Source: Phaeodactylibacter sp. (lineage in GTDB: Bacteria > Bacteroidota > Bacteroidia > Chitinophagales > Saprospiraceae). Taken from it: DNA of 64,000 bases. The stretch spans positions 1 to 64,000 of the forward strand of contig NZ_JALEGS010000055.1 of NCBI RefSeq assembly GCF_022763345.1, read 5' to 3'. Positions 35,485 through 44,907 of this stretch are shown here, piece by piece. The position numbers and the translations under genes were made by a program. How positions within the stretch are numbered: the stretch's first letter is position 1; each line of letters starts with the position of its first letter. Under the pieces are notes generated by a model. The model was given only the letters and a program-made list of their open reading frames with translations. It had not been told where the DNA came from and did no database searches.

Positions 35485-35868
35485 ATGAAGAAGTCATTAA
35501 TCTTGTTTTCTGCATTTATGCTGGGCATTTTTCTTGTGTCCTGCTCAGAAGGTGCACCAGACAACAATAGTAAAACAGAAACAACAGCTAGTACAGAGTC
35601 AACTAATGACAAGCCTAATCCTGATAAGGCTCAAATTGCCATTCCTGAGGACCAATCTACAGAGGATTTCGTTTTTGACAAACTCAAGAAAGGATTTGAC
35701 AGACGGGGGATTAAGTTATCTGCAGATCAAGAAACAGCCTTAAAGCAACTAATACGTGAAAACGACCTAACAGCAGAAAATCTTAAAGCGAAAAGAGCAG
35801 AGATATTCCAGAAGGTGCAAACAGAAATCCTGACGGATGAACAAAAGGCTTCAATAAAAAAGAGGTAA
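35485..35868 (+). CDS. Small lipoprotein, 127 aa
   Basis: The start is set at ATG 35485 by the signal peptide; the frame opens 16 codons earlier without one. The lipobox is LVSC (cysteine near residue 20), followed by an acidic Ser/Thr/Asn-rich linker. The C-terminal half is helical (LSADQETALKQLIRENDLTAENLKAKRAEIFQKVQ, in part), like Spy/CpxP-type or Sigma-regulated periplasmic helical proteins. It follows the halogenase gene by 118 bp and could be the end of that transcript, but its function is unknown. A clear terminator follows. Confidence 0.75.
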   Translation: MKKSLILFSAFMLGIFLVSCSEGAPDNNSKTETTASTESTNDKPNPDKAQIAIPEDQSTEDFVFDKLKKGFDRRGIKLSADQETALKQLIRENDLTAENLKAKRAEIFQKVQTEILTDEQKASIKKR

Positions 35869-35880
35869 TCCAAATACATC

Positions 35881-35922
35881 AAAGAGGGATCAGCTGGCAT
35901 ACTGGCTTTTCCCTCTTTTTTC
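35881..35922 (+). terminator. Terminator after the halopyrrole operon and lipoprotein gene
   Basis: AAAGAGGGA (35881-35889) pairs with TCCCTCTTT (35910-35918) and runs into TTTC. It is 12 bp past the lipoprotein stop. Confidence 0.8.
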
Positions 35923-35935
35923 TTGGTTGGCCCCA

Positions 35936-38900
35936 CTAATTGATTTCAAACAAAAGATAACTCCCTCTGTAAACTGTTTCCCCTCTAATACCCGCCCGCC
36001 CGGGAATACGATGTTTCCCCAGCGGTACGGTCTCACCGGGTTCGCCCTTCACCACATTATCCGTAAATATGAGTCGGACTTTGGGGGAGGTGAACAGCAT
36101 TTGGGAAAAACGCCGGGTTTTTTCTGTGAGGGACTTTTCAGGGGTACGGTCCAGACTAGCCGTATTCATATCGAACAGGATATAACGGAACCTCTCTGCT
36201 TTGAGTACATCGATAAAAGCATCTTCTTCTCCATCCAGTGCCCGCATTATCTCGTCATATTTGCCAAGCTGATTGTCCTCCAGTACGCGGCGATCATTGA
36301 AATTGATGTGATAGTTGAAGAAAGTGCCTACCCGGTAGACTTTGTCTTCTTCGTTTTGATTGATGTAATCAATGGCTTCACCAAGATATGGCTTAAAAGA
36401 TGACAAGGTTTCCGTAGCATTTAAACCTTCCCCAAAAGACCGCAGGGCCGGTTCCTGATAGATTAGGCCTGCATTTTTGGGAGGCTGCAAAGCAGATATA
36501 AAAACTAAAGCATAACTCATTAAAATATAAGCAGCCAGCGTCGCGCCTACTGCCCATGACCGAACGTTTCTGTACTCAAAGCCCGTAGACTGCGCTCCAT
36601 AAACAAGACAAATCATTAAGGTAACCAGCATTGGAAAGCCGTACCAGGTAATGCCGCTGCCAATAAGCAGCCAAAGTCCACCAAAAGCGATCGTGAATAA
36701 AAGCAGATAGCGGACTTTCTCGGCACTGCCTTTCCAGCGGATTTTAAGCAGCCAACCTGTTAAACCGCCCAGCAAAAGCAGTGTGGCAAAAACACCGGAG
36801 AAAGCCATGTTTGATGCGGCCTCAAATATTGACGCTAATGGCCTTGCAGCAAGCAATAATGTATTGTTAAAGGGGCCCCATATACCATTCACAAAACTTT
36901 CGTAAGCAGGCGGGGCGCTCCGTAATAGTTGTTCCTGCACTACTGTCAACCCTTCTTGATGGTCTACCGTCCATACTCCAAGCAAAAACAGGAGTATGGA
37001 TAGCACAAACAGGGCTAAGTTCGGAATGAGCCTGTTTTTCCCTTCTGAAAACAACAAAATGGGGAACAAAACCAGAAATAAAATTCCAATATCGATGTAT
37101 TGTGACTTCAAAATATTGGTATTCATGGTCAAATCGTAAGGCAGGGAGGCATAAAGGGGCAAACCTGATTCATACCCCAGATAACGCTGAATCTCCTCCC
37201 GCTTTGCCAGAGCGCCGGCTGAGAACAACAAGTCTTCAGTTGGTTCTTCAGCAGCTTCTCCTATCGTCGGCTCACTGCCATCAAGGTCGGCAAGGCGCAA
37301 CCGCATCGCCTTAATTTTCTCCTGCTGTTCGGGCAGGATTACTTGTTCTTTCAAAAAGCTCAGGAGCTGGGTACGGTCCAGATTTTCAGGGCCCGTAACT
37401 CCCGACTGCTGCAGGAAGCCTACAATTTGCTCCTGTTGTTTAGAGGAAAGGCTAACATCCTGGTCAGCAGCACGTTTTTTGATGATCTCCAGTAACCTCT
37501 CCGGGTAGCTCACCTCTTGTGATTCGACTTTTATCTGCGGAGTCGGAAAAGGGGCTTCCAGCATCGTCTGAACCCCCACATTCCCATTGGCAGACAAGTT
37601 GCGAATACCCCATGGCGCAAAACACAATAAAGCAGCCCCTCCGGAAAGAAAGAAAGCCCCTAGTAAGGCTTTAAGGTTTATCCCCTTCATCCATGCCGGC
37701 ACCAACAGTACAACACCTGTTCCCAAACCAATCAGCCCTGGAACGTAGGGTGCCGTTTCCCCAAAAGGGAAATAGCCAAAATTATTTCCACCGAACAGGA
37801 AAAGTACTCCGGAAAAACCAGTAACGATACTCATCGCCAGCCAATAATTTCCAAGCCGGTAGCCAATCACGGTAAAAAGGGCCACAATACCGAGTAAGCC
37901 GGTGTACTTAATGCCAAAGGCGAAGCCCAGCAGCCACCCTGTGAGTAGCAGCATCCACTGAGTTGCCGAAAGGCCGAAGGGCAGCTTGGCGGAAGGTCCA
38001 TCCGTAGTATCAGGCTTGGCAGTCCCCGTCCAGAACTCAATCAGCATAAGGACTGCCGCCAGGGTGATGAAGGTAAAACCCAGGTCCACTTTCTCATCGT
38101 AAAGGTAGTGAAAACTGAGGCTGGGGTTTAAGGCCAGCAGCCCAACAGCTGCCCAGGACCAGCTTCTGCTCAAGAGGAGCCGGGCTAACCTAAATGCAGC
38201 CAACAGCACCAGTAGGAAGGAAAAATGCGCAATGCCGATTGAAAATACCGCTTTCCCGAACAGCACCTCTCCAAGACTAAGGACAAGTTGCCAGTAGTAG
38301 GCCTGCCCGCCTTCGATCAGCCCTTTGTAATCAATGATTAGCTGAGTGGTATTCATATACAAAGCTGCACCATCAAAGCCAGTGGGAAAGGGCTTGACCG
38401 CTCCAATCCCATTGACTGCAAGCGTACTCAGCAGAAAGAATATTGGCAGCTGCATCCACCGATTTTTGTATTTATAGGCTTGCCGTTTTAGTAAAGTACC
38501 CTGCCAGAGACTCCAAACCTCCCGGTAACGCCACCCTAAAACCCCAAGGGCCATAATTCCGGCAACCATAGGAGTGAGTTGATGAACAGCCCCCAGTAAA
38601 AATACCACTATCCCGATAAAACTAGTACCGATAGCAACCCGGAGCAGGCTTGTGGTGCCTTTTGAGAGACGGTTGGACAGGAAAGATACTCCTGGCTGAC
38701 CGGCTACGTAGGCCAGGGTGTAAAGCAAAAACAAACCGCCGTGTACCAGAACATTTATCCCCAAAAAGCGCCAAAGCCCGGCCGGGGTATCAAAAATGCT
38801 GTACCGGTTGTTGAATACAAGCATCGTGACCACCTGAAAGAGTAAAAACAATCCGTAGACCTGAAGTCCATTCACCTTACGGGTCCGGCCAGATTTCCCG

Positions 38901-39097
38901 CTGAAAACCCACCAGGCCCAGGCGCCTGCTGCAATGACGGTGTTGGCAGCAATCAGGTCTGTATTGGGTATCATCACCAGGCTGGTAAAGTAATAAGGAT
39001 GAAACCCCAGGTAAGCAATTAGCACCAACAGCACCCAGATGATACTGAATACGCTGATTAGGGTACGGTTGGGGGTTTGTGATACTGGAGTTTTCAT
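35936..39097 (-). CDS. Large polytopic membrane protein, GT-C glycosyltransferase-like
   Basis: 1053 aa with many hydrophobic helices. A first long loop holds FPTGFDGAALYMNTTQLI, and a later YLYDEKVDLGFTF; acidic residues near the first extracytoplasmic loop are typical of GT-C enzymes that use polyprenyl-phosphate sugars. A soluble insert of about 130 residues (around residues 510-640) and a C-terminal extracytoplasmic segment (AIDYINQNEEDKVYRVGTFFNYHINFND, in part) complete it. It lies 34 bp downstream of the sulfotransferase-glycosyltransferase fusion gene on the same strand. GT-C assignment is by topology, not by a decisive motif; an O-antigen-polymerase-like protein is possible. Confidence 0.65.
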   Translation of the reverse strand: MKTPVSQTPNRTLISVFSIIWVLLVLIAYLGFHPYYFTSLVMIPNTDLIAANTVIAAGAWAWWVFSGKSGRTRKVNGLQVYGLFLLFQVVTMLVFNNRYSIFDTPAGLWRFLGINVLVHGGLFLLYTLAYVAGQPGVSFLSNRLSKGTTSLLRVAIGTSFIGIVVFLLGAVHQLTPMVAGIMALGVLGWRYREVWSLWQGTLLKRQAYKYKNRWMQLPIFFLLSTLAVNGIGAVKPFPTGFDGAALYMNTTQLIIDYKGLIEGGQAYYWQLVLSLGEVLFGKAVFSIGIAHFSFLLVLLAAFRLARLLLSRSWSWAAVGLLALNPSLSFHYLYDEKVDLGFTFITLAAVLMLIEFWTGTAKPDTTDGPSAKLPFGLSATQWMLLLTGWLLGFAFGIKYTGLLGIVALFTVIGYRLGNYWLAMSIVTGFSGVLFLFGGNNFGYFPFGETAPYVPGLIGLGTGVVLLVPAWMKGINLKALLGAFFLSGGAALLCFAPWGIRNLSANGNVGVQTMLEAPFPTPQIKVESQEVSYPERLLEIIKKRAADQDVSLSSKQQEQIVGFLQQSGVTGPENLDRTQLLSFLKEQVILPEQQEKIKAMRLRLADLDGSEPTIGEAAEEPTEDLLFSAGALAKREEIQRYLGYESGLPLYASLPYDLTMNTNILKSQYIDIGILFLVLFPILLFSEGKNRLIPNLALFVLSILLFLLGVWTVDHQEGLTVVQEQLLRSAPPAYESFVNGIWGPFNNTLLLAARPLASIFEAASNMAFSGVFATLLLLGGLTGWLLKIRWKGSAEKVRYLLLFTIAFGGLWLLIGSGITWYGFPMLVTLMICLVYGAQSTGFEYRNVRSWAVGATLAAYILMSYALVFISALQPPKNAGLIYQEPALRSFGEGLNATETLSSFKPYLGEAIDYINQNEEDKVYRVGTFFNYHINFNDRRVLEDNQLGKYDEIMRALDGEEDAFIDVLKAERFRYILFDMNTASLDRTPEKSLTEKTRRFSQMLFTSPKVRLIFTDNVVKGEPGETVPLGKHRIPGRAGIRGETVYRGSYLLFEIN

Positions 39098-39131
39098 ACT
39101 TGTTTAATATTTGGGAGCTTGTCGTTGATTT

Positions 39132-41150
39132 TTATTTTCGGGCTTGCTGGTAGGTCAAAAAGGTTTCATAGGCCGTTCGCAGCCAGGAGAACCCCCTGGC
39201 CCGGCGCAGGGCGGTCTTTCTCAGAGCGGCTTCATCGGCGCGTAGTATCTGTTCCATACCTGCCCGGATGGCTTCTATACTTCCTGCATCCACGCCAATC
39301 CCTCCATCTCTTACGACCTCGGGCATGGAGCTGTTGTCGCCATACAGCACCGGCGTACCGCAAAGCATAGCCTCCAGTGGCGGCAGGCCAAACCCTTCGT
39401 AATGGGCCACATAACACAAGGCTTTTGCACCTGAGTACAACGCAGCAAGGTCCTCATCTTCTACATAACCGGTAAAATAGATGGAGGAAGCATAAGGATG
39501 CTCCCTGTCGTAAAGAGCGTCCACCTTCCAGCCGCGTTTTCCGCACACCACAAAGGTTAAGTCTTCGTAGGCTCCTCCGGTAGATTTAAGCTGAATGAAA
39601 GCGGCGAGGGTATTAGCAAGGTTTTTCCGTGGCTCTATAGTTGAAAGGCTCACCAGATAGGGGCCTTCCGGTATTCGGTACCGGTCCCGGACAAGCCTGA
39701 GGTGTGCGGGGTCCTTTATAGGATGGAATAAATCACCGTTTGCGGCTTCATAAACCACCTGCACATCGTTCTCCCGAATCGAGTACTGATGGAGAATATC
39801 CTGTTTTGTAGCGTTGGAGACCGCTATTATCCGGGCATTCACCTTTTGCAGGAACCGCATTCCAGCTTCAGAAAGCTTAATGTTATGCCTTTCGTGAAAT
39901 TCAGGAAAGACCAAATGTGTCAGATCGTGTACGGTCCCAACGACTGGCAACTTAAAGTGTTTAATAAAAAAGTAGTTCTGAGGCAGTGGGATATGAACCA
40001 GGTCGTAGGATTGAATAATACGCTTTCGCTCTGCCCGTGAGCGGAAGCGCCTGATATTGATGCTCAGCCAATGCAGGATAGAACGGGCAGGCGACCTTGT
40101 GTACAACCGCCGCATCGGTTCGTATATGGACAGGGGGATATTATTGGCAAGCCACCCCTTAAACTGAAGCAAAAGGCTTTCATATCCGGAGAGTGCCTCT
40201 TCCTGAAGAAAGTCTTCATCCGTGACTTCATTTTCTATGCCTGATTCGACCTCCTTGTTGAGCATTTCAATTACCGCATCTAAAGGTCTAATGGTATCTC
40301 CTATCATGCAATCGACGGTAAAAAAAGTGGGTAGCTGAAACTGCAATGCCTGCAATGCCTGTAGTAGCTCTACCTGATACCTGCGGACTCCATCCATAGT
40401 TGCATCTGAAAGCTTATTGGCTTCCATTAATACCCTTACCGGTGTCAGGGATTTTCCGGGCTCGTGTCCTCGCCAATAATCAAAATGCTCCAAGGTTTTG
40501 CCGTGGAGCTCGTAGACCAAAGGCAGCAGGGTGGCAGGCATTTCTTCTTTCCATGCCCCTGCCCGCCCCTTCCTGAAGTTCTTTTGGGCCAATGCAGCCA
40601 CTTCTTCTTCCTGTGCCAAAAAGGTAGCCCCGCTTCCGTACTGAGGCTGTCCAAACTTCAACTTCTCAAAGGTTGGCAATCTTTCCCGGTTGGGCTCAGG
40701 TAAGTCCACCACTTTTCGGAGTTTTTCCACTTCGCGAAGCGGATCTTCAATCAAGTCCTCATACCGGATAATAACATCCGCTTCAGCCGTCCATTGCTTC
40801 ACATTTTCGGACCAGCCACCGAAGTAGCTGCCCCCAAGCGCGAGGGTTGCCTCCAGCAGGTTGGTGTAGAAATCCGTACCCGGTTCTATAATATCTTTTC
40901 GGTGGTGGGCCAGAGAAACGAGCGCATCCCGCCCATCGCGAACAAGGTATACCTTGGGCGCGGCGCGGTGTTCCTCCGGCAACTGATCCGGCAGCAGGTG
41001 GGTTTTCACAAAGGGATAGGCGGCGTAGTTTTCATCCATCGGATAGTTGTCTTCCCGATGGAACGTACTTGATTCCAACCCGTAAACTTCAAACAGAATG
41101 TTTCTAAAAAAGGTATTGCCCGAACGAGGGAATGAAGCCAGCCATATCAT
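39132..41150 (-). CDS. Sulfotransferase-glycosyltransferase (GT4) fusion
   Basis: 672 aa. Residues 1-235 are a PAPS sulfotransferase: 5'-phosphosulfate loop FPRSGNTFFRN (about 7-17) and 3'-phosphate site YLVRDGRDALVSLAHH (about 74-89). Residues about 245-672 are a GT-B, family-4-like glycosyltransferase with HDLTHLVFPEFHE, VVYEAANGDLFHP, SLSTIEPRKNLANTLAAF and EGFGLPPLEAMLCGTPVL (E-x7-E motif). There is no stop or frameshift between the two halves. It would add a sugar and sulfate the growing glycan from one polypeptide, which is inference. It is first gene of a two-gene minus-strand unit with the GT-C-like protein. Confidence 0.85.
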   Translation of the reverse strand: MIWLASFPRSGNTFFRNILFEVYGLESSTFHREDNYPMDENYAAYPFVKTHLLPDQLPEEHRAAPKVYLVRDGRDALVSLAHHRKDIIEPGTDFYTNLLEATLALGGSYFGGWSENVKQWTAEADVIIRYEDLIEDPLREVEKLRKVVDLPEPNRERLPTFEKLKFGQPQYGSGATFLAQEEEVAALAQKNFRKGRAGAWKEEMPATLLPLVYELHGKTLEHFDYWRGHEPGKSLTPVRVLMEANKLSDATMDGVRRYQVELLQALQALQFQLPTFFTVDCMIGDTIRPLDAVIEMLNKEVESGIENEVTDEDFLQEEALSGYESLLLQFKGWLANNIPLSIYEPMRRLYTRSPARSILHWLSINIRRFRSRAERKRIIQSYDLVHIPLPQNYFFIKHFKLPVVGTVHDLTHLVFPEFHERHNIKLSEAGMRFLQKVNARIIAVSNATKQDILHQYSIRENDVQVVYEAANGDLFHPIKDPAHLRLVRDRYRIPEGPYLVSLSTIEPRKNLANTLAAFIQLKSTGGAYEDLTFVVCGKRGWKVDALYDREHPYASSIYFTGYVEDEDLAALYSGAKALCYVAHYEGFGLPPLEAMLCGTPVLYGDNSSMPEVVRDGGIGVDAGSIEAIRAGMEQILRADEAALRKTALRRARGFSWLRTAYETFLTYQQARK

Positions 41151-41221
41151 ATTTCGTGCATCTATTTCTGAGCCCTAAGTTAAAAAAGTTAATTTTATGA
41201 CCTTAAAAATATGGTAAATCT

Positions 41222-42241
41222 ATGGCTGATAAACGCAGAGTACTGTTTCACCGGACCTGGACGAAGCCCAATGGCGGAACCAGTGGTGGTCAGATGAAGG
41301 TGCGTGATGCGTTTGTTCATTTTCAAGCTTCAGAACAGTTTGAGCCTAAGGTCTACTTTCCGCCCTCAACGCTCTGGGTAGACAATCCGGGCAACGTTTG
41401 GCGCCCTTTTCGGAAACAAGGCATTGCCTCATGGTCTGTTTGCCCGGACGATGTGCTCTTCTTTTCCGGCCATGACTGGAATATCCTTAGCCAAGCTGAA
41501 CGGGAACACCCGCCTGTCCCCATTCTCAATATCGCCCAGCCAAGGCACACCAATCCGGCGGACAAAAGGCACGCTTTTTTAAAGCACCCCGCCATCCGCA
41601 TCGCTAAGAGTTCGATTGGCAAAAAAATACTGGAAGACCACGGCGTCAACGGGCCCGTGTTCCTCATACCGGACAGCATTGACTTTACTTTACTCCCTGA
41701 GCCTAATCCCAGTCCCGATCTGGATCTCCTCATCGTAGGGTTAAAAAACCCGGGCCTTGCCAAGCGGCTGGAGCAGCGCCTCCTACGCAAAAACCGATGG
41801 CGGTGGCGCAAGTGGAAGATCAAAGCGCAAACCCCTCCCCTGCTGCCTACCCGGCAGGATTTCCTCCAACTCCTCAACCGGGCAAAGACCGTTGCTTATC
41901 TGCCGCTGGATGCCAGCCGGGGCGCAGAAGGGTTCTACCTGCCGGCCCTGGAAGGCATGTACCTGGAGAAGCTCGTCATCTGTCCCTACGCTGTTGGGAA
42001 TATTGATTTTTGCATTCCTGAGAAGACCTGCATACAGCCGGAGTACAACGAGGAGGCCATCTTGGAAGCCATCCTGCGGGCGCTCCGAATGCCGGACAAC
42101 GAGCGGCAGGCTTTCATTCGGCAAGCCAAGGCCATCACCGCCAACCACGACATCAAAAAGGAAAAACAATCCATGCTGGACCTGCTGCACCAGACAGATG
42201 CGCTTTGGGCAGATCAATCGCTTTTCGAATATGGACAATAA
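41222..42241 (+). CDS. GT-B-like glycosyltransferase, paralog A
   Basis: 339 aa. The N-terminus has RVLFHRTWTKPNGGTSGGQMKV (in part), a Gly-rich loop, then NIAQPRH, FLKHPAIRIAKSSIGK and GPVFLIPDSIDF. Near residue 240 it has GAEGFYLPALEGMYLEKLVIC, the counterpart of the E-x7-E nucleotide-sugar motif of GT4 enzymes. It matches the protein at 52788-53807 in length exactly and at more than half of positions by eye. It belongs to no family I can name. The sulfotransferase gene follows with an 11-bp overlap. Confidence 0.7.
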   Translation: MADKRRVLFHRTWTKPNGGTSGGQMKVRDAFVHFQASEQFEPKVYFPPSTLWVDNPGNVWRPFRKQGIASWSVCPDDVLFFSGHDWNILSQAEREHPPVPILNIAQPRHTNPADKRHAFLKHPAIRIAKSSIGKKILEDHGVNGPVFLIPDSIDFTLLPEPNPSPDLDLLIVGLKNPGLAKRLEQRLLRKNRWRWRKWKIKAQTPPLLPTRQDFLQLLNRAKTVAYLPLDASRGAEGFYLPALEGMYLEKLVICPYAVGNIDFCIPEKTCIQPEYNEEAILEAILRALRMPDNERQAFIRQAKAITANHDIKKEKQSMLDLLHQTDALWADQSLFEYGQ

Positions 42242-43043
42242 TACGGGTCAAAATATCATCCTCACCGGGCCGCCGCGCTCCGGCACAACATTGAGTTGCT
42301 TCCTACTCAATCAGTTGCCGAACACCATTGCGCTGCATGAACCCATGAACCTGGGAATGTTTCAGAGCCAGGAACAGGGCCTTGAGGAAACACAGCAGTT
42401 TTTCGCAGCCATGCGGCAGAGCCTGCTCACAGAGGGTAAGGCTTTGTCCAAAGTCAAAGCCGGCGCCATTCCCTCTAACCCCTTTGGTAAGGCGGAGCAG
42501 GGCAAACGAGCCAGTACCGTTAAAAAAGACTGGATCCATTTTGACAAGCCTCTTCAGCCAGACTTCACGTTGATCATCAAGCAGAATGCGCACTTTACCT
42601 TTTTGCTGGAGCCCCTCAACCTGCTCTATCCGCTTTACACAATTATACGTAATCCTGTCTCCACGATTGCCTCCTGGAATACCATTCAGGCGCCGGTCTC
42701 CAAAGGCAACCTGACGGTGCTTAAAGGGCTGCGCCCCGCGCTGTTTGAAGAATTAGAATGCATACCTGACCTACTGGACCGGCAGGTGCGCCTGCTGCAT
42801 GAACTTTACCTCCCTTACCGCTTGCTTCGGAAAGATCAGATCGTTCGCTACGAGGATATTGTCGAAAGCAATGGGGCAGTGCTGAATCATCTTGTGCCCT
42901 CAGCTTCAGGTATTCACCATCCTCTCGAAAACAAAAACCGGAATGCTATATATGATGACTCAATTAGATCAAACATTGCTGAACGCCTGCTTCGCTTTGG
43001 AGGCAGCTATCTAGATTATTACACCGAAGAACAGCTAGTCTAA
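42231..43043 (+). CDS. Sulfotransferase, paralog A
   Basis: 270 aa from ATG 42231; the open frame extends upstream, but only antiparallel to real coding sequence of the previous gene. PAPS-binding elements: ILTGPPRSGTTLSCFLL at the N-terminus and LYTIIRNPVSTIASW (about residue 140). NAHFTFLLEPLNLLYP and QIVRYEDIVESNGAVLNHL are shared with the gene at 54732-55625, which is its paralog. It overlaps the glycosyltransferase gene by 11 bp, so the two are translationally coupled. Confidence 0.85.
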   Translation: MDNNTGQNIILTGPPRSGTTLSCFLLNQLPNTIALHEPMNLGMFQSQEQGLEETQQFFAAMRQSLLTEGKALSKVKAGAIPSNPFGKAEQGKRASTVKKDWIHFDKPLQPDFTLIIKQNAHFTFLLEPLNLLYPLYTIIRNPVSTIASWNTIQAPVSKGNLTVLKGLRPALFEELECIPDLLDRQVRLLHELYLPYRLLRKDQIVRYEDIVESNGAVLNHLVPSASGIHHPLENKNRNAIYDDSIRSNIAERLLRFGGSYLDYYTEEQLV

Positions 43044-43075
43044 GTGGCTGGGAAGGCCCGGTTGCCCACTCAATC

Positions 43076-44008
43076 CTACTCACCTTTTCCTTTGCTAAGT
43101 AAAGATTGTGCAGACTGCCCATCTTCGTATTGCTTTACAAAACCAAGGTATTCATGATATGCATTTTGCCATTTCATCATTGCTTCATAGAACAAGGGGA
43201 CTTTGGGTATTGCTCTTTCAATATGCTGATGCACCCACGGCTTCCTTTTGCCAGCAAAGTGTATTAATTTGGCGGTATCCAGCGTACAACCTTCTTGCGC
43301 TTTCATTATTTCAGCGAGCCCTAACCTAAAGTTGTAAGTGCCCGGCAAAAGATGATAGTTTTTATGAAAACACTTGTTTAGCAAATACTGGTCAGTTGTT
43401 GGGTGTTTAAGCTCTTGGTACAACTCAGGAACCAAAAACCCCAATAGCTTTCTATAGTTTTTTTCGTTGATCCAATCTGCTGTGAAAAACATAATACCTG
43501 CATTAAAGGTACGGTACCAGTACTGACCTGTAGTACTTTGCGGCTGGACTGTTAAGTAAGTGATACTGTCCTTTGCTTTCCCCATATAAGTAGCCCGGTC
43601 AGGAACGCACATCATAGGATGATCCATTGCCATAAGTTCACTGAAATCGCTGCAGATCAACACGTCGCTGTCTATATACAAATAGCGATTGTACCCTTTT
43701 AGCCGAAAAATATTTAGGGAGTAAAAAATCATCTTTCTAGGGCCCAATTGCGGGCTTACCGCTACTACCCGCTCTATAGCATCAGAAAGGTCTTTTTCAG
43801 GCTCTGCAAAAATCACATTAGGAAAGCGCTCAAGCATTTGTTTTTCCTGCAAATTCAGGTCGCAGGCATAAATGATTACGTCCCCATCAAACCACTTGTT
43901 GTGCTTGAAAAAGGAATAAAGCATGACTAAGGTGCCAGGTACAAAGTCTGAGGAAGTGATGGTGACCAGGCAATGAGGTTTTTGCTTAGTTTTTGACCAG
44001 ATAGGCAT
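43076..44008 (-). CDS. Glycosyltransferase family 8 protein
   Basis: 310 aa. GT-A fold with the DxD motif in YLYIDSDVLICSDF (about residues 111-124), the GT8 features FNAGIMFFTADWI and HPTTDQYLLNKCF, and the C-terminal metal-binding HFAGKRKPW. It transfers a hexose from a nucleotide sugar with retention of configuration. It is last gene of a minus-strand unit whose first genes are the ABC exporter (gap to Wzt-like gene 49 bp). Confidence 0.88.
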   Translation of the reverse strand: MPIWSKTKQKPHCLVTITSSDFVPGTLVMLYSFFKHNKWFDGDVIIYACDLNLQEKQMLERFPNVIFAEPEKDLSDAIERVVAVSPQLGPRKMIFYSLNIFRLKGYNRYLYIDSDVLICSDFSELMAMDHPMMCVPDRATYMGKAKDSITYLTVQPQSTTGQYWYRTFNAGIMFFTADWINEKNYRKLLGFLVPELYQELKHPTTDQYLLNKCFHKNYHLLPGTYNFRLGLAEIMKAQEGCTLDTAKLIHFAGKRKPWVHQHIERAIPKVPLFYEAMMKWQNAYHEYLGFVKQYEDGQSAQSLLSKGKGE

Positions 44009-44057
44009 TTTAAAGTAGATTTAAGTGACAGATCATAAAACCTCACTTTTCAGTAGC

Positions 44058-44888
44058 TCACATCTCGAAGTGACGGATTTTTTTTAATTTCAGTTCTTTA
44101 AGATCGTCTGTCATTTTATCACCTACGATATCATTAATATAGTACTCAAGTGCTTCTGTGGTATTCCGGGAGTCCTGTAGTAAGCGCCCTCCACGCATGA
44201 CCAAAACCCGGTTGGCAAGTGCCATTACTTTTCGGATCCGGTTAGTCACGTACAATACGGCCCGCTCTTTCTCCTGCACATACTCGCCGAGGTGTTCGTA
44301 GCATTTGGTTTTGAAAAGGCTATCGCCTACCGCGAGCGCCTCATCAATAATGAACAAGTCTGGCTCCGTAGCAATGGCTACAGAATAGGACAAGCGCGCG
44401 CGCATACCGGAAGAATAGTTGCCGACTGGCGTAGCGAGCGCATATTCTAACTCAGAAAAGTCGATAATAAAGTCTAATTTACGTTTGAGTTCTGCTTCCG
44501 TCATGCCAAAAATAGCCGCCTTTAGTTTGATGTTTTCCAATCCGGTAAACTCGTTGCGCAGCCCTACATTTAGGGCAAAAATAGGCGTTACTTTTAAAGG
44601 CTTGGGGTAAAGCACCTTTCCTTTGGTAGGGTGGTAAATGCCCGCAATAATCCGCATCAGCGTCGTCTTCCCGGAACCGTTAGCTCCAACAACCGCAATG
44701 ACCTCTCCCGGGGCAACCTTGAAAGACACCTCATTTACCGCCCAAAACTCCTCAGGGCGAAGCGTGGTGCTTATCGGCTTGCCCACAGCCTGACGGGCTA
44801 CATCCGTAATTCCATAATACAAACTGCGCTTTAGGCGTCGGCAGAATTTTTTGGACAGTTGGTCAACTTCTAACAGATGGTCAGCCAT
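44058..44888 (-). CDS. Polysaccharide ABC exporter ATP-binding protein (Wzt-like)
   Basis: 276 aa. Walker A GANGSGKTTLMRIIAG, signature-like YSSGMRARLSYSVAIA, Walker B DLFIIDEALAVGD. These match the Wzt/TagH/KpsT branch, including the LRNEFTGLENIKLKAAIFG block. The C-terminus is short, without the carbohydrate-binding domain of some Wzt proteins. It is paired with the permease gene, 19 bp upstream, and energises export of an undecaprenyl-linked or lipid-linked glycan. Confidence 0.92.
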   Translation of the reverse strand: MADHLLEVDQLSKKFCRRLKRSLYYGITDVARQAVGKPISTTLRPEEFWAVNEVSFKVAPGEVIAVVGANGSGKTTLMRIIAGIYHPTKGKVLYPKPLKVTPIFALNVGLRNEFTGLENIKLKAAIFGMTEAELKRKLDFIIDFSELEYALATPVGNYSSGMRARLSYSVAIATEPDLFIIDEALAVGDSLFKTKCYEHLGEYVQEKERAVLYVTNRIRKVMALANRVLVMRGGRLLQDSRNTTEALEYYINDIVGDKMTDDLKELKLKKIRHFEM

Positions 44889-44907
44889 GAGCTTAAGTTA
44901 AGTGGAA

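Noticed and set aside
41757..42230. Upstream part of the long open frame that ends at 43043
   Set aside because: It overlaps the 3' half of the glycosyltransferase gene in another frame. The sulfotransferase fold begins at the ATG at 42231.
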